A stretch of 64,000 nt of DNA from Phoma sp. XZ068 (GCA_004835665.1 RBKR01000017.1:620001-684000), one strand, 5' to 3'. Counted from the first letter of the stretch, positions 13,391 through 26,807 are shown. A program made the numbers and translations. The notes: generated from the sequence alone by a model not told the origin.

Positions 13391-16300
13391 TTTTTAGGCC
13401 TACACTAACTAGCTCCTAGTATAAGACTATTAATACTATTAAAGTAGACTTACTTACTAAACTACTAATCTTTATTAATAGATAAAGATTTATAGTAATA
13501 TTAGACTTAGAAGTAGAGGGTAGCTATATCTTAGAAAATATAGTAAAATAAGCTAGACTCTAGTTATATAGAAAAGAAATTACCTATATTCTTAGAGTAG
13601 CTAATAGGCAGTTAATACTAGATAACTTTATAGTTATTTATAAGACTAATATACTATTAAAGTTAGGAAACTATAAAGAGGTATTTACCCTTAATATCTT
13701 TAGAATAGCTATCTATAATATTATATTAGGAATCCCCTAGTTATAAAAGTATAACCTAAGAATTAATTAGAAGATATTTAAGCTTTTATTTAAATATAGA
13801 TATAGCACTACTATATTAAGACCTATATAGTTTATAATATAACTAGTAGATAAAAAGAATATTAGTAATATCTCTTTAAATAAGATATACTAAGATAGAG
13901 TAGTTAACTTTATAAACACTAAACACCCTATAGGTTATAAAGTAAGAGTTAAGAAAAAGAATAGTATACCTTCTAATATCCTAGATAAATATAAGAGTTA
14001 TAAAGAACTCTTCTATAATAAGAAGACTATAAAGGTATTACTATAGTATAAACCTTAGAATTATAAGATTAAGCTCTAGAAAGGAAAGATACTAACTTTT
14101 AGGCTAATATATAGACTATTAAAAAAGGAACTTTAAGTACTTTATAAGTATATTAACAAGAACCTTAAGAAGAGATTTATTAGACAATTAGAATTACCTA
14201 TAGGATACTCTATTCTCTTTATACTAAAGAAAAATAGTAGCAACTAACTATATATTAACTATTAGAAACTTAATAATATTACTATTAAGAATAAGTACCT
14301 ATTACTAAATATATCTAAGTTATAAGATTACTTAGCTAGAGTATAATACTTTACTATATTAGACCTATAAGGAGTATATAACCTTATATATATAAAGAAA
14401 GGTAAGAAATAGAAGACAGTATTTAGAACCTATTATAGTCTTTATAAGTATATAGTTATACTATTTAGGCTAACTAACATACTAGCTATATATTAAGAAC
14501 TAGTTAATAATATACTAAGAGTATACTTAGATAGAATAGTAGTAGCTTACCTTAATAATATCTTAGTATACTTAAAGATATTAAGAAAATATATTATATA
14601 TATAAAAGAAGTTCTTAACTGCTTAGGATAAGCAGACCTTTAACTTAAACTAAAGAAGTATAAATAGTATAAAGAAGAAGTAGAATTTCTTAGCTATATT
14701 ATAGGAAGATATAGAGTTAAGATAAGTAAAAAGAAAATATAAGTTATTAAAGACTAGCTAACCCTAATAATAGTTAAAGGGATTTAAGAATTTCTTAGGT
14801 TTATTAACTTTAACTAATACTTTATTAAGGACTACTCTAAGAAAGCTCTACTACTTATAAAGCTTATATAAAAAGATATACTATTTTATTAGAAGTAGAA
14901 ATAGGAAGATATATTCTAATTACTTAAGTAAGTATATATTAAGCTACTAATATTAGTTATATTTAGAAGTAATAAACTACTATAGATTAAAACTAATACC
15001 TTAGAATTAGTATTAAAAGCATGCGTATTATAAGAATGCAATAGCAAATAGTACCTAATTGCCTATTACTTAAGAAAGTTTTCTAGACTAAAAGAATAAT
15101 ATAATATTTATAATAAAAAACTAATAGTAATTATAGATATACTAAAGCACTAGTAAATCTATATAGAAAGCTACTTAGAACTTACTATCTTTATAGACTA
15201 TAAGAACTTAGTACACTTTACTATAACTAAGAAGCTTAATAGCTAATAGGTATAATAGTTAGAATTTCTAGAGTAATATAAGTTTAGAATAATTTATATA
15301 CTAGGAAAAGACAATATAAGAGCTAACACACTAAGCTAACAATATAATCTTATAGAAGAAAAAATAATTAAGAAATATACTATCCTATAGATATATAGAG
15401 ACAGATTACTAAGACTATCCTAGTAGCTTAATAATATAATATAGGTTTAATAAGAATAATATATACCTATAATAGTACTAGAGGAACTCTAAATAAAAAT
15501 TATTATATAATATTATAATAACCTACTTTATAGATACTCTAGTATAATATAAATAATAGAACTTATTAAATAATACTATAAGTTTAGCTATATAAAAGAC
15601 AAGGTTACTAAATTTATTAAGAACTATATTAATTATTAATAAAATAAGTATAGTACTTATATAAGATATAGAAAGATATAAGTAATAGAGCTACCTACAG
15701 CACTATAGATAAACATTATAATAGATTTTATTATATAACTACTAATCTCTAAAAACTCTATTATAGAATATACCTATAACTTAATCTTTATTATAGTAGA
15801 TAGGTTTACTAAAGTAGTAGAAATAATACTATTTTAATATAGTTATACTATAGAGTAGCTTATATAAGTATTTCTAGATAGAATTATTTATTACTATAGT
15901 ATACTAGAATTAATTATTAGTAATAGAGATAAGCTCTTTATATTAAACTATTAGACTATACTTATAGCAGCTATTAGTACTAAGAAAAAGCTATTAACTA
16001 TATATTATCTATAAATAGATAGATAAATAGAAAGAATAAATTAAACTATAGAAATATACTTAAGAATATATAGTAACTAGAAACAAGACAACTAGGTTTT
16101 ACTATTACCTATAGTATAAATTATATATAATAATAAACTATTAGAAGTAATAAGTATAACACTATTCTTTATAAATTATAGATAATACCTAAATCTCTTT
16201 ATAAGATCTCTTAATAGTAATATCTAAATAGATTTAGTAATAACCTTAGTATAAAGACTAAAGAAAGTATATTAGAAATTACTTAAAAATATTAATAAAG

Positions 16301-16740
16301 CTTAGTAATAAGTAATCTCTTATATTAATTAGAAAAGAAAAATAGTACCTTAGCTAAAAGAGGGGGATAAAGTCTATCTTCTTATAAAAAACTTATAAAT
16401 ATAAAGACTAATAAAAAAACTAGATTATATTAAGGTTAGACTATTTTTTATTTCTAGGTAAATTAGCCTTATAAACTACTAACTTAAACTACTATAGGAT
16501 GCTAAGATATATTCTATATTCTATATATTACTATTAGAACTAGTAGACCCTAATATACTAATCTAGAAAGACTTCTACTACTAGGTTAAGGAAGAGACTA
16601 AGTAGAAAGTTAAAAAAATAATATAATACTAAAAGAAAGGCTATAAAGACAAATACCTAGTTAAATAGTTAGGCTACTTTAATATAGAAAATATATAAAA
16701 GCTAGTTATAAACCTTATAAATTGCTAACAACTACTAAAC
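13391..16740 (+). pseudogene. Outer Gypsy pol
   Basis: This is the same domain order as the inner pol, with higher divergence. The former YLDDILVY box reads YLNNILVY at about 14548-14571. An RNase H segment (NTLELVLKA) lies near 14995, and integrase segments IIIDFII (about 15717), VDRFTKVVE (about 15798) and SNRDKLF (about 15918) follow. TAG/TAA codons occur throughout. Confidence 0.87.
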
Positions 16741-16783
16741 TTATTCTAAAGTTTATAGAGGTATTTAGTAAGTTAAGTATAGC

Positions 16784-17122
16784 CTATATTATAGAAGAGT
16801 ACCCTACTAGCGCATCTACTATAGGGCAGTTTATTTTCTTAGTATAGATACCTTTACCTAACTCTTCTAACTTATTTACTAGGTACTTAGCCTTCTTTAT
16901 AGCCCTATTCTTTACTTAGGCTAGAATTTTCTTATTATATAGTAACTGCGTAATTACTTTAGATAATAACTTTTTATCTTCTTTTACTTTTTTCTTATAT
17001 TTAGCCTATATCTTGTCTAGAGACTCTTAGGAAAGGTTAATATATAGATATCTAATATAGATATACTTAGTATATTTTAGATAGTTTATAGAAGGTATAA
17101 TAAAACAATTATAGCCTAAAGC
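16784..17122 (-). pseudogene. Antisense frame between pol and 3' LTR (outer element)
   Basis: On the minus strand about 113 codons stay in one frame, broken only by TAA/TAG at positions that would have been CAA, CAG or TGG. The product has a Tyr-rich YTKYIYIRYLYINLS segment that could be a RIP-changed CxxC cluster, followed by a long Lys/Glu-rich helix-like region. Position and orientation match the antisense frame of the inner element at 11049-11327. Confidence 0.4.
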
Positions 17123-17304
17123 AAAGTAATAATTATAAGAGATAGGCGTAATAGTATTATAGTAATAGATTTTAATACTAAGATATAGACACTTTTAGGC
17201 AGTAGAGGATATAATAATATAATAGGAACTAAGTAGTAGTAGGGCTATACTTATAAAGAACAGCTAATAAAACTTAAGGTAAGTTCTAGAGGAAGAGAAG
17301 ATAG

Positions 17305-17853
17305 TATTATAATCTACTTATAACTAGCTAACTAGAATACTAATAGCTATAGATACTAATAGCTCTAATATAATAATTATATAGGGCTTTCTATATAGTA
17401 TAGTTATAGCATAGTTTTATTATAGGTTATATAACAAGCTTACCCCTTAGTAAGTAAGCTAGGTAGACTATATATAAAGGCTTATACAGCTTATATTAAG
17501 CTTAGTAATCTTAGCTTATATAGCTTATAGTAAGCTAGGTAAGCTACTATAATTATTATAGTATATAGTAATTAGGAATACTGCCCTTATAGCATTATAT
17601 TTAACCTAATTAATATACTTTATTATTAGAATCTCTACCTATATATTAAGATAGATAGATTAACTATCTATACTCCTTACTATAACCTAACCTTTAAGAT
17701 AGACAGTCTACTCTATACTACTTATTATTACCTATAGTTACTATAGTGTTTTACTAAGTATCTATACTCTCTATAATCTACTATATATCTATTTATTCTA
17801 GAGAACTAACCTTAGAAGTATTTATAAGCTTTACTTAGAATATAACTTTAATA
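17305..17853 (+). repeat. 3' LTR of outer Gypsy element
   Basis: This 549-bp copy is paired with 4210-4758. It begins TATTATAATC, ends ACTTTAATA, and is followed by TTTTC (17854-17858), the right copy of the target duplication. Confidence 0.92.
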
Positions 17854-18061
17854 TTTTCTCTTTACTTATACTTATATCTACCTTAAGAGCTTAAATTATA
17901 CTACTTAGCTCTTTACTATTATAGGCTTTGCCTTTAATATAACTAATTAATAAACAGGTATATAATAAACTACTCTTACTACTATTATATTAAACTCTAA
18001 GAGCAAGCTATAACCTTTAAATATAAGCCCTTATAAAGTAAACTAATATAATATATATAGA

Positions 18062-18850
18062 ATAGCTAGAGAAGTAGTATACTAAGTACTGCTTCCTACT
18101 ACAGGTTAACCTATAATATTAAAACCTGCAATATTAAATATAGTAAACTACTATAACTAGCTACTAGTTAAGTTAAAGCTAGATATAGTATATTAATTAG
18201 TATACTATAGTTAGGTCTATATATTAAGCTATAATATAAAAATATTATACCTTTAAACTTATATACTAAGGCAGCTCCTATAAGTTAACTATAAAATAGT
18301 AAACCTTACTAAAAGTATAATAGGTAAGGTATATAAGTACTCTCTACTATATATTAATATAGATTTTCTAAACTTTTATAGATAGTAACTTAGTATTACT
18401 AATACTAGAATATATATACCTTTAGAGAGTTGCCTAGATTAGAAGAATATAGTAACCTAGTATAGGTCTATACTTATAATAGCTCTATAAGGTATCTTAT
18501 ATATAAGAAAACCTATATTTAATAGGAGTATAAGAATATATTTTAATAAGAATATACTTAGCTTACTTATTAATAAGGCTGTTAGGCAGCAGAATAACTT
18601 ATAAGTATTAAGATATTATATAGATAACACTCCTATAGATATTATCTACTACTAGCTATATATATTTCTAGCTAATACTATTCTATAGCTTTATATCTAT
18701 TATATAATTAAAGTAATAATAATTCTTAGTAGGCCTATAGAGATAAGTAGTAAGTACCTAGAAGAGAGCTTATAAGATCTGCGCTATATAGCAGAATATT
18801 TAGCAGTATATATAATACTATATATATAATATAATATTAATAATTACTAG
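18062..18850 (+). pseudogene. Decayed coding frame, unidentified
   Basis: One plus-strand frame runs about 260 codons with only TAG/TAA interruptions, the kind RIP makes from CAG, CAA and TGG. Recognisable islands include IRKPIFNRSIRIYFNKNILS and AVRQQNNL. I do not recognise the family; a mobile-element protein is the likely source given the surroundings. Confidence 0.3.
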
Positions 18851-21800
18851 AAATAAAAAGCTTAGTTTAGAAAGATAAAGGGGGTACTAGATATTAAGTA
18901 TAGTATAGTAAAGGAGTAGAGGGCTGCTTAACTAACTATAGGTCCTATAAGCCTTTAGCTATAGTAGATTAAGTTAAAAGTAAAAGAGAGGATATATATA
19001 GGCCTTCTAGATTTAATATATTAGATACCTAATAGTCTAATATAAACCTAGTAAATATAATATATTAATAAGGAATAGATTAAAATTTATAAAACTTTAC
19101 CTTAATATTAGACTTAATTATATATAGGTACTCTTCTATTATACTAACTATTCTATATAATATATAAAGAAGGATAATAAATATTATACTATACTATATA
19201 CTATAGTATATCTAGATATTATACTAGGCTTCTTAGGAACTATAAGAAAAATATTCTACCCTATACTATTTTATAGTTCCTATTCTATAGCTATATATAT
19301 TACTAATCTACTTTTATAAGGCTATAATATTAGAGTAAGTAACCTCTAGCAGCTTCTCTTCTATTAGCTAATACTTATACTTATTACTATAATACTTATA
19401 TATAGTATTAGTTAGAGTCTTTTAAGTAGTCTAGTTATTATAGTATTACTATAACTTATAAATAAATATAGTCCTAATTAATTATAGCTTAATTTTATAT
19501 ACCTCCCCTAGTTAGAGAAGTTCTATAAAATATGCTACCTATATAGCTACTAATATATCTATATAGCCTTCTTTAGTTAGAGTATTACTTACTATTCTAT
19601 CTTAATATATAGTATTTTTTAGTATTATATTAACTATATTATACTATATAGCTAGTAGAGAAGAAGAATAGTAGTTTAGGATATCTAGCTACTATATTAT
19701 ATAGTTTTTTAACTAGGTAGACAGGCTCTCTAGCTCTAGTAATAAGTGTTATCTAAACTTTACTTCTACTATAGAATAATATTTAGCCTTTATATCTTTT
19801 ATAGTTAGTATTAGTAAATATTAGTATACTTTATATAAACTCTAGCCTAAAGAACCTACTAAGTCTACTATAAGTGCTAGTGTCTTAGAGACCTAAATAA
19901 GCTAATAGTAGGTAAGGTAGTTAGAGGCTAGCAGAGTCTATTAGTTACTACTAATCTATATAGCTAAAAAGAGATAATAATAGAAGATATAGCAAGTATA
20001 TATATATAGTTTATAATACTATATTAATATCTAAAGGTAAGTACTATTGTCTATAGTATAGACTAGAATAAACGCTATAAACTTAGAGTATACACTAGCA
20101 CTTAGTATTACTTATAGTAAAGGTATAATAGCTAGCTAGATAGAGATAATATAAATACTAGTAATTAATATTCTAGCTAATAAGTAATAGTACTTTATAT
20201 ACCCTTCTATCTTCTCTATAAACTAGGCTAGTATAGGTTAATATACTATTAGCTAGAGTATAAACTAGCACTAGAGCCTGCTAAGCTAATACTATTAACT
20301 ACTCTATATTTAACTAAATTATATAAAGATAAGTTACCTTACCTAGGTACTTATTAGCTATAGCTATATAACTACTTAACTTAGAAATACTATATTAAGT
20401 AAGACTAACTAATATTATTAAAGAAGAGCTTAGCCTAAGTAATAGATAGTATAAAGTAATTTATATAGCTTTTATAGTAAAGATATAAGAGAAGAGGTTA
20501 ATTAGAGTATAAATATAGAGTATATAATTAAAAGTTATAATATAATATATTAGTATAGAAATAAAGTATAACTAATATAAGGTCTTAGGTAGAGTATTAG
20601 ATATAACTTTTAATATAAATATACTATATATTATATAATATATTAATAGTAATATATACTAAGTAAAGTAATAATAGGGGGAAATTAATATAAGGTAAAA
20701 GTAGGTAGATAGCAGCTATAATATACTATTATAATAATAATATTTACTATTATAGAACATAGTAGAATAGATATAGGATATATAGACTACTAAGTACTCT
20801 ATATTAAGTAGGAAGTATATTAATAAACTATATACTATAGTAATAAGGAGAAAGAACCTATTATATAAGAATTATATACTAGATATAATAGTATATAATA
20901 ACTATAATACTATATAATTAGTAAAGGTATAACTAGTATACTTCTTAACTAATCCTTAACTACTAATTACTACTTATTACTAATATCTAAATCTAAATAG
21001 ATACTATATATCTATATTAATACCTTACTATAAATACTAGCTTTTATAGGGTTATAGTAAACTAGTTAGGCTATACTACTAGATCTATACTATTAGTATA
21101 GTATATAAGAGTATAATAATAAATATATTATATAGTTATAATATAATATTATACTATAGTTAGAGTTTATATAGTATTAATAGTAATAAGAATAAATAAA
21201 ACTAGGAGTTGTTTGTTACTACTTTTAAATAATGTATATATAATACTTAACCCTTGCAGATATACTTATATAGTTCTTAGTCTTAGTAGTTTAGTATAAT
21301 ATAATAATACTATACTAGATTAAGAGTATAATACTAGAGTAGGTATTATAGGAGTAGTTTACTAGACAGAGTAGATAATAGCTATAAGATATTAGCTTTC
21401 TTAGCTAGGCATAGCTACTATTATAGTTTTACTCTAATATTATTATTTAATTATAGAACTTAGATACTAATAAGGTTAGGCTATTACTATATTAGTTTAA
21501 ACTCTACTAATCTCTGCTATAGATAACTAGAGCTATCTATACTATAGCTAGGCTAGGCTATAGATAATTAAAATTATATACTCTAAGGGCTTTATAAGAA
21601 GGTATAAGGTGCCTACTCCTACTTTTTATAAGTTTATATACTACTATATAGTATAGCTAGGCTTTCTACTTAACTTTAAACTAAAGAGAAATAAAATACT
21701 AAATATAAATATATATCTTTCTAATTCCTAAGAGGTAAGATAAGTACTCCTCTACTTAGATAATATTAATAGGTAAAGAAGATAATAGTAAAATATAATT

Positions 21801-23142
21801 AGCTACTTTCTTTAAGTACTACTATTAAAGCTTTAAAGTAGGTAAACTTAATATATTAGAATAAGAGTAGTCTAGAGGTATAGTAAACCTAAGGCTATTT
21901 TAGTATTACTAATATTCTTAATAGTTAACTCTAAGAAGTTCTTTAGTATTAATTAATAAATAATATAGCTCTTAGTAGAAGCCCTCTACTCTATTATATT
22001 TAGAGCCTACTATATATAGAGAGATTATATAAGGAAGACTTAGTAGCCTTATTTATTCTAGAAATACTACTAGAGGTATCTAAATTAGAGATAATAGTAA
22101 TAATTAAAATAAAGAGGGGTAGGTAGAAGTATATTTAAGTACTAGTACTACTAGTAAATAGGTATACTATTAGATAAGTATAGTCTATAGAATTCTGCGT
22201 AAATTAAATAGAGTTAAGACTAATAATATACTAGTTATAAAGGTTATATAGATAATAATACTAAGTAGAATAGTATATAGTAAGATAATTAATAACTATT
22301 AGATAGATCTATAGATACTACCTTATAAAGTATTATTTATATATCTTACTATAACCTTATAGATATAAGCTTATAATAATATTAATAAAGAGTTCTACTA
22401 ATATATTATAGAGGTTCTATATAATACTCTTATTAGCTTTATAAGTCTAAAACCTAATAGTATACTATAAATAAGAGTATAAACTAGTTAGCTTTAGAGT
22501 AAACCTATTATATTTTAGATATAGATAATATATTAGGTAAGAGAAGTAGTATAGGTAGTATATAGTTTTAATATAATATAGACTATATATTTAAGTTAAC
22601 TATCTAAGTTATTAATAGATAATTTCTACTATATATCTAAAGACCTAACCTAGGTAAGACCTTAATAACTATACTCTCTCTACCTTCTAGCTAATACCCT
22701 CTAGAGCCTTTATAGTAGTAATTTCTAAATTCTTTAATTTTATAAGTACTATTAGATATAATATAGGGCAAGACTTAGAAAGTGCTTACTATTATACTAG
22801 ATAGTATATAGTACTTTAAGAAATTAAGTAAGACTATAATATACTTTATTAGGGTATAGCTATAGTAGGCTCTAAAGAAATAAAAAAATAAGGTATATAT
22901 AATATAGAGTGCTTTATCTTAGGTGCTTTAGAGTATATAATAAAGTTATTATAATATAGAGCTAATACTACTAAGGTCTCTATACTACTTTATTATATTA
23001 GTAAGAGGTATAGTTAGAGTACTACTAGAAGGTTATATAAGAGAAGATTCTAGTAAAGGTATAGCTATACCTATAACGCCTAAAGAAGATAGATACTTAT
23101 ATACTAATAGTATAGAATAGATATACTAATAATCTTAATAAC

Positions 23143-23650
23143 CTAGTTAGTAAGAATAATATATTAATTTCTAATAGGTATAGTCCTATAATTATAGAAA
23201 TAGATAATAAGGTTACTTTAGATACTAATACTTAGTTATTACCTCTACTATTATTATAGTATACTATACCTAATAAGATAAATAGTATAAGTTATACCTC
23301 TTCTATCTTAGAGGTAAAGGTAGATAATAATATAGTAGTTAAAGGCTAAAAAGAGAAGAGCTTTTTAATACTACTAAATTTCTATATAGTTAACCTAGAG
23401 TATATAAATAGATCTATATATAGTATCTATATTATAAAGTAAATAAACCTATTAGACCTCTAAGAACTATATAAGATTAATAATAAGTAGATTATAATAT
23501 ATAATTAAGAGAAGATTATAGATTCTAAGCCTACTATAAATACTTTTTATAAAAGGCTGTAGGCAGGAAAGAAGCCTAGAAAGGTAGAGCTCTACTAGTA
23601 TATTAATAATCTAGATAATAGACTATTAGATATATTCTTTAATAGAAAAA
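23143..23650 (+). pseudogene. Decayed coding frame, unidentified
   Basis: About 170 codons stay in frame with stops limited to TAG/TAA. Islands such as SPIIIEIDNKVTLDTNT and FYKRLQAGKKPRKVEL (reading TAG as Gln) suggest former protein. No family recognised. Confidence 0.28.
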
Positions 23651-24402
23651 TAAATAGAGTAATATAAGGGTAATCTGCTATAGGCAAGTATATACTAAAT
23701 ATAGTCTAGCTACTTACTTAGATATCTACTAGCAAGTTAATATTACTATAATACTACTATTAAAGTAGATATATTATTATATATAGTGCCTATATAGTAT
23801 AAGTAGAATACTATAAGGTATAGTATAAGTTAAAGTAATATATAGTAGCTATAAGGAAGATTTAGTGCTATAAGTAGGTACTAGGTATATAATATACTAT
23901 AAGGTATAGTATAGGATAGAGTATTTATAAATATATATAATATACTATAAGGTATAGTATAAAATAAGCTAAGGTATAATAATAATAATAATAGTTAAGA
24001 ATTACTTAAATTAGTAGAATAGGCATATCTTAAATTTATAGGGTATAATAAATTATTATTATTATAGTAATATAATAACAAAAGGGCATACCTTTAGAAT
24101 TATAATAAGCTATACTATACCCTATAATATATATTTAAGTTATAATATAAAAAGTAGGTCTTATAGTAAATTACTTATAAACTAGAGTTTAAAAGTAAGA
24201 GATAGTAATATATATACTTTATAGAGAATAACCTTATAATATTATTATAAGGTTATTAAATATAGGGACTTAGTATTAGTAATATTAAGAATATTAAGCT
24301 ACTTTTTTAGAATATTAGTATTGTTAGAGCTGTTAGGCAGCTATTAAGTGCCTATACTATAACTACCTATAACTTCTTAATTTTAAGAACTTTTTCTAAT
24401 AT

Positions 24403-26477
24403 ATAGTATATATATATATCTACTAACCTAAGTATAGCACTAGAGATAATTAGTTAAAATAGTAAGGATATGCTATACGCTAATAGCTAGATATATATAT
24501 ATTATCTAATAATATATAGTATTATTATAAATTATTAAGAGTAGATACTTATAATAGGTATTAAGAATAACTAATATTATACTATCTATAAGGTTCCTCT
24601 AAGAGAGTAAGAAGAGTTATTAAAAAGCTTATAGGCTTTTAGGATATATCTAGATATATAAGCATAGATATAGAGATAATATATTACCTATATTAAACTA
24701 TTAAGTAATAACTAGGTATATAATACACTATATTTTATCTAGAACTATACTTATTTTAATATCTATAAAGGTATACTTATAAATATTCTGCACTAGCTGC
24801 TTAAAGGTCTTATTATATATATAGTAATATAGATTTAGCAGCTTATTAGCTAGGTTATACCTAAGAAATAGGTATAGGCTAGAGTAAAGGTTATAGAGAG
24901 TATATATAATAGAAGGACCCTACTTAATTAATACTTTAGAGATATACTAGTATATACTAATCTTTATAGGTTTGCCTAGATAGACTTTAGTAAAGTTACC
25001 TAATAGACTAGAGATAAGTAAAAAGCTATTATAAGATAGCTTATTATAGTTATTATACCTATACTATATAAGAAATACCTATATATAGTATACTTTATAA
25101 AGGTAGTCTATAACTTTATTATAATTATATAGTATAGATCTTATAATAATAATATACTAGTATACCTAGATAATATATTAAAGTAGATAGATGTACTTAA
25201 GCACCTATTTTAATCTTTCTGCCTATATAAGAAGAATAATCTATATATTAAGTACTTTAACCTTTCTAAGCTCTATAGATTAATATACTAGAGGCACTTT
25301 ATTAAAACTTATAGAAGTCTAGATAGGTATAATACTAGGCCTAATAGTAAGGTGCTATATAACTTCTTACTAAAGGTTATATATAAACTTACTAATAAGA
25401 GAGACTTTCTCTTATAGCTAGAATACCTAAATAGTAGAATAGTTATAATATTATCTCTTAAAGCTTATATAATTACTAAAGAGAGTTTCTAGATAAGTAA
25501 AGTAATAAAGTAGATAGATAATATCTATATAACTACTATCTTAGGTCCTATTTAATTATATAGTATTAGCTAGGGTCTAGGCTAGATATTTAATATATAG
25601 ATAAGGTATATAAATATAAACTTTATACTTATAAGAATATAGGTGCTAATTAGAGAGGCAGCTTGCCTATCTAGTATCTCTAACCTAAATTAAGTATTAA
25701 TAATATTTATATAAGATTAAGTAGATATTTATACTCTACTTAATAGTATATCTATAACTAATACTAAACTAGAGTGTTTAATAGAGAATACTATAGTATA
25801 AGTCTACTTATTAATAAGTTACTAGTAGTATAAGGGTAAATATCTAACTAATACTAAATTTATAACTTATTAGGTTATTTAATATAGGCTATAGGGTTCT
25901 TTAAGAGAGTAGAGGAGAGATTTTATAATTACTACTAATTTTAGTAATTAAGTAAAGCTAACTCTATACCCTTATAATAACTATTAATAACTATATAGTA
26001 AGACTATAGGTTAAGTTAAACTTATATTTACTATCTAGCCTAGATATCTACTTAATCTACTTACCTTACTACCTATAATATATACTAGTGTTCTACTTAA
26101 ATAGATTCCTATTATAAACCTAGGATAACTATATCTAATATATAGAATAATTAAGCTAGAGTATAAGGATACTATAAGTTTTATAGATACTTATTAGCTA
26201 AGTAATAGAAGAGTGTTTAATCTATTAATAATATAGAGAGAGATCTATATAGTGCTAGGGTCTGCTAGGTCTTCTATATTATATATTAATAACTATATTA
26301 ATTTTAAGCTCTATAATAAACTCTACTTACTAACCTTTAAAGAGGATAGTAACTATATTATATAATAGTTTAAGTAGTACTAGAAACAATAGAGAAAATA
26401 TATAGATATCTATAGTTAAGGTAACCTTACCTAGGCATTAGCGTACAAGTAGACTAGCACTGTAAGGACAAGTATAT
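24403..26477 (+). mobile_element. 2075-bp repeat copy B, Plavaka/CACTA-like transposase relic
   Basis: Direct repeat of 1561-3635 with the same length. Sampled differences are C/T or G/A, as expected if RIP acted on both copies after duplication. The same transposase-like motif series (KLY, DRYNTRPNS, YKLTNKRDF) is seen at about 25,255-25,400. Flanks differ completely from those of copy A, so the unit ends are real ends of homology. Confidence 0.5.
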
Positions 26478-26807
26478 AATAGAAGTACTTATAAATAAGT
26501 AACTAGAGTTAATTTAATAAGATATATAAAAGTACTTATAGATAAGTATACTATACTATATATATAGATAAGTATATAGAGTATATATATTATACTTATT
26601 AACAAGACGTTATATAATATAACTATATAGTTATTTCTTTCTCTACTTATAACTATTCTCTAGAGAGGTTAGGGGTTCTAGTTAGCAGATACTTATTACT
26701 ATACTGTTCCCTTGTCTAGGATTGTAACACTATTATCTAAGCCTATAGTACCTAGGTAATACTATAGTCTAATACTAAGTAGACTCTAACCTTCTACTAT
26801 AATAATC
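26478..26807. other. Transition zone with possible inverted LTR end
   Basis: Composition climbs from AT-rich to normal here. GATTGTAACA at 26720-26729 is the reverse complement of TGTTACAATC, the expected unmutated form of the inner Gypsy LTR terminus, so a solo or truncated LTR in minus orientation may end here. I could not find its other end or a target duplication. No gene. Confidence 0.3.

Larger units (their letters stand above)
4210..17853 (+). mobile_element. Outer Gypsy LTR retrotransposon, interrupted by a nested copy
   Basis: Direct LTRs lie at 4210-4758 and 17305-17853, both 549 bp, and are flanked by the 5-bp duplication TTTTC (4205-4209 and 17854-17858). Without the inner insertion and its duplication the element would be about 6.92 kb, a normal Gypsy length. 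Coding order is gag, protease, reverse transcriptase, RNase H, integrase. The gag frame begins after the 5' LTR, stops at 5181 where the inner element starts, and resumes at 11899. LTR ends read TATTATAATC...TTAATA where intact ends would be TG...CA; both end changes are RIP-type transitions. RIP is heavier here than in the inner element, as expected for the older insertion. Confidence 0.93.
17859..24402. other. RIP-degraded stretch with unidentified decayed frames
   Basis: About 6.5 kb of AT-rich sequence between the Gypsy nest and repeat copy B. I found no LTR pair, no YxDD box and no transposase motif I can name. Two long plus-strand frames interrupted only by TAG/TAA (about 18062-18850 and 23143-23650) show that protein-coding elements once stood here. 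Short AT-rich tandem motifs such as TATACTATAAGGTATAGTAT recur near 23,880-23,960. Confidence 0.6.
1..26780. other. AT-rich RIP-degraded heterochromatic block
   Basis: The whole stretch is made almost entirely of TA, AT, AG, CT and AA steps, while CpA, TpG and CpG are rare. That is the expected outcome of RIP, which turns CpA into TpA on both strands. Recognisable retroelement motifs are present but their glutamine and tryptophan codons read as TAG or TAA, and Cys, His and Asp codons have shifted to Tyr and Asn. No reading frame here is a working gene. The composition changes to normal within roughly 100 bp of 26,800. That RIP is the cause is inferred from the mutation pattern and from known ascomycete biology. 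Confidence 0.93.

Noticed and set aside
1..26780. A CRISPR array, bacterial insertion sequence or rRNA/tRNA gene
   Set aside because: The sequence is fungal, repeats are LTR or tandem type, and no cloverleaf or rRNA-like segment was recognised.
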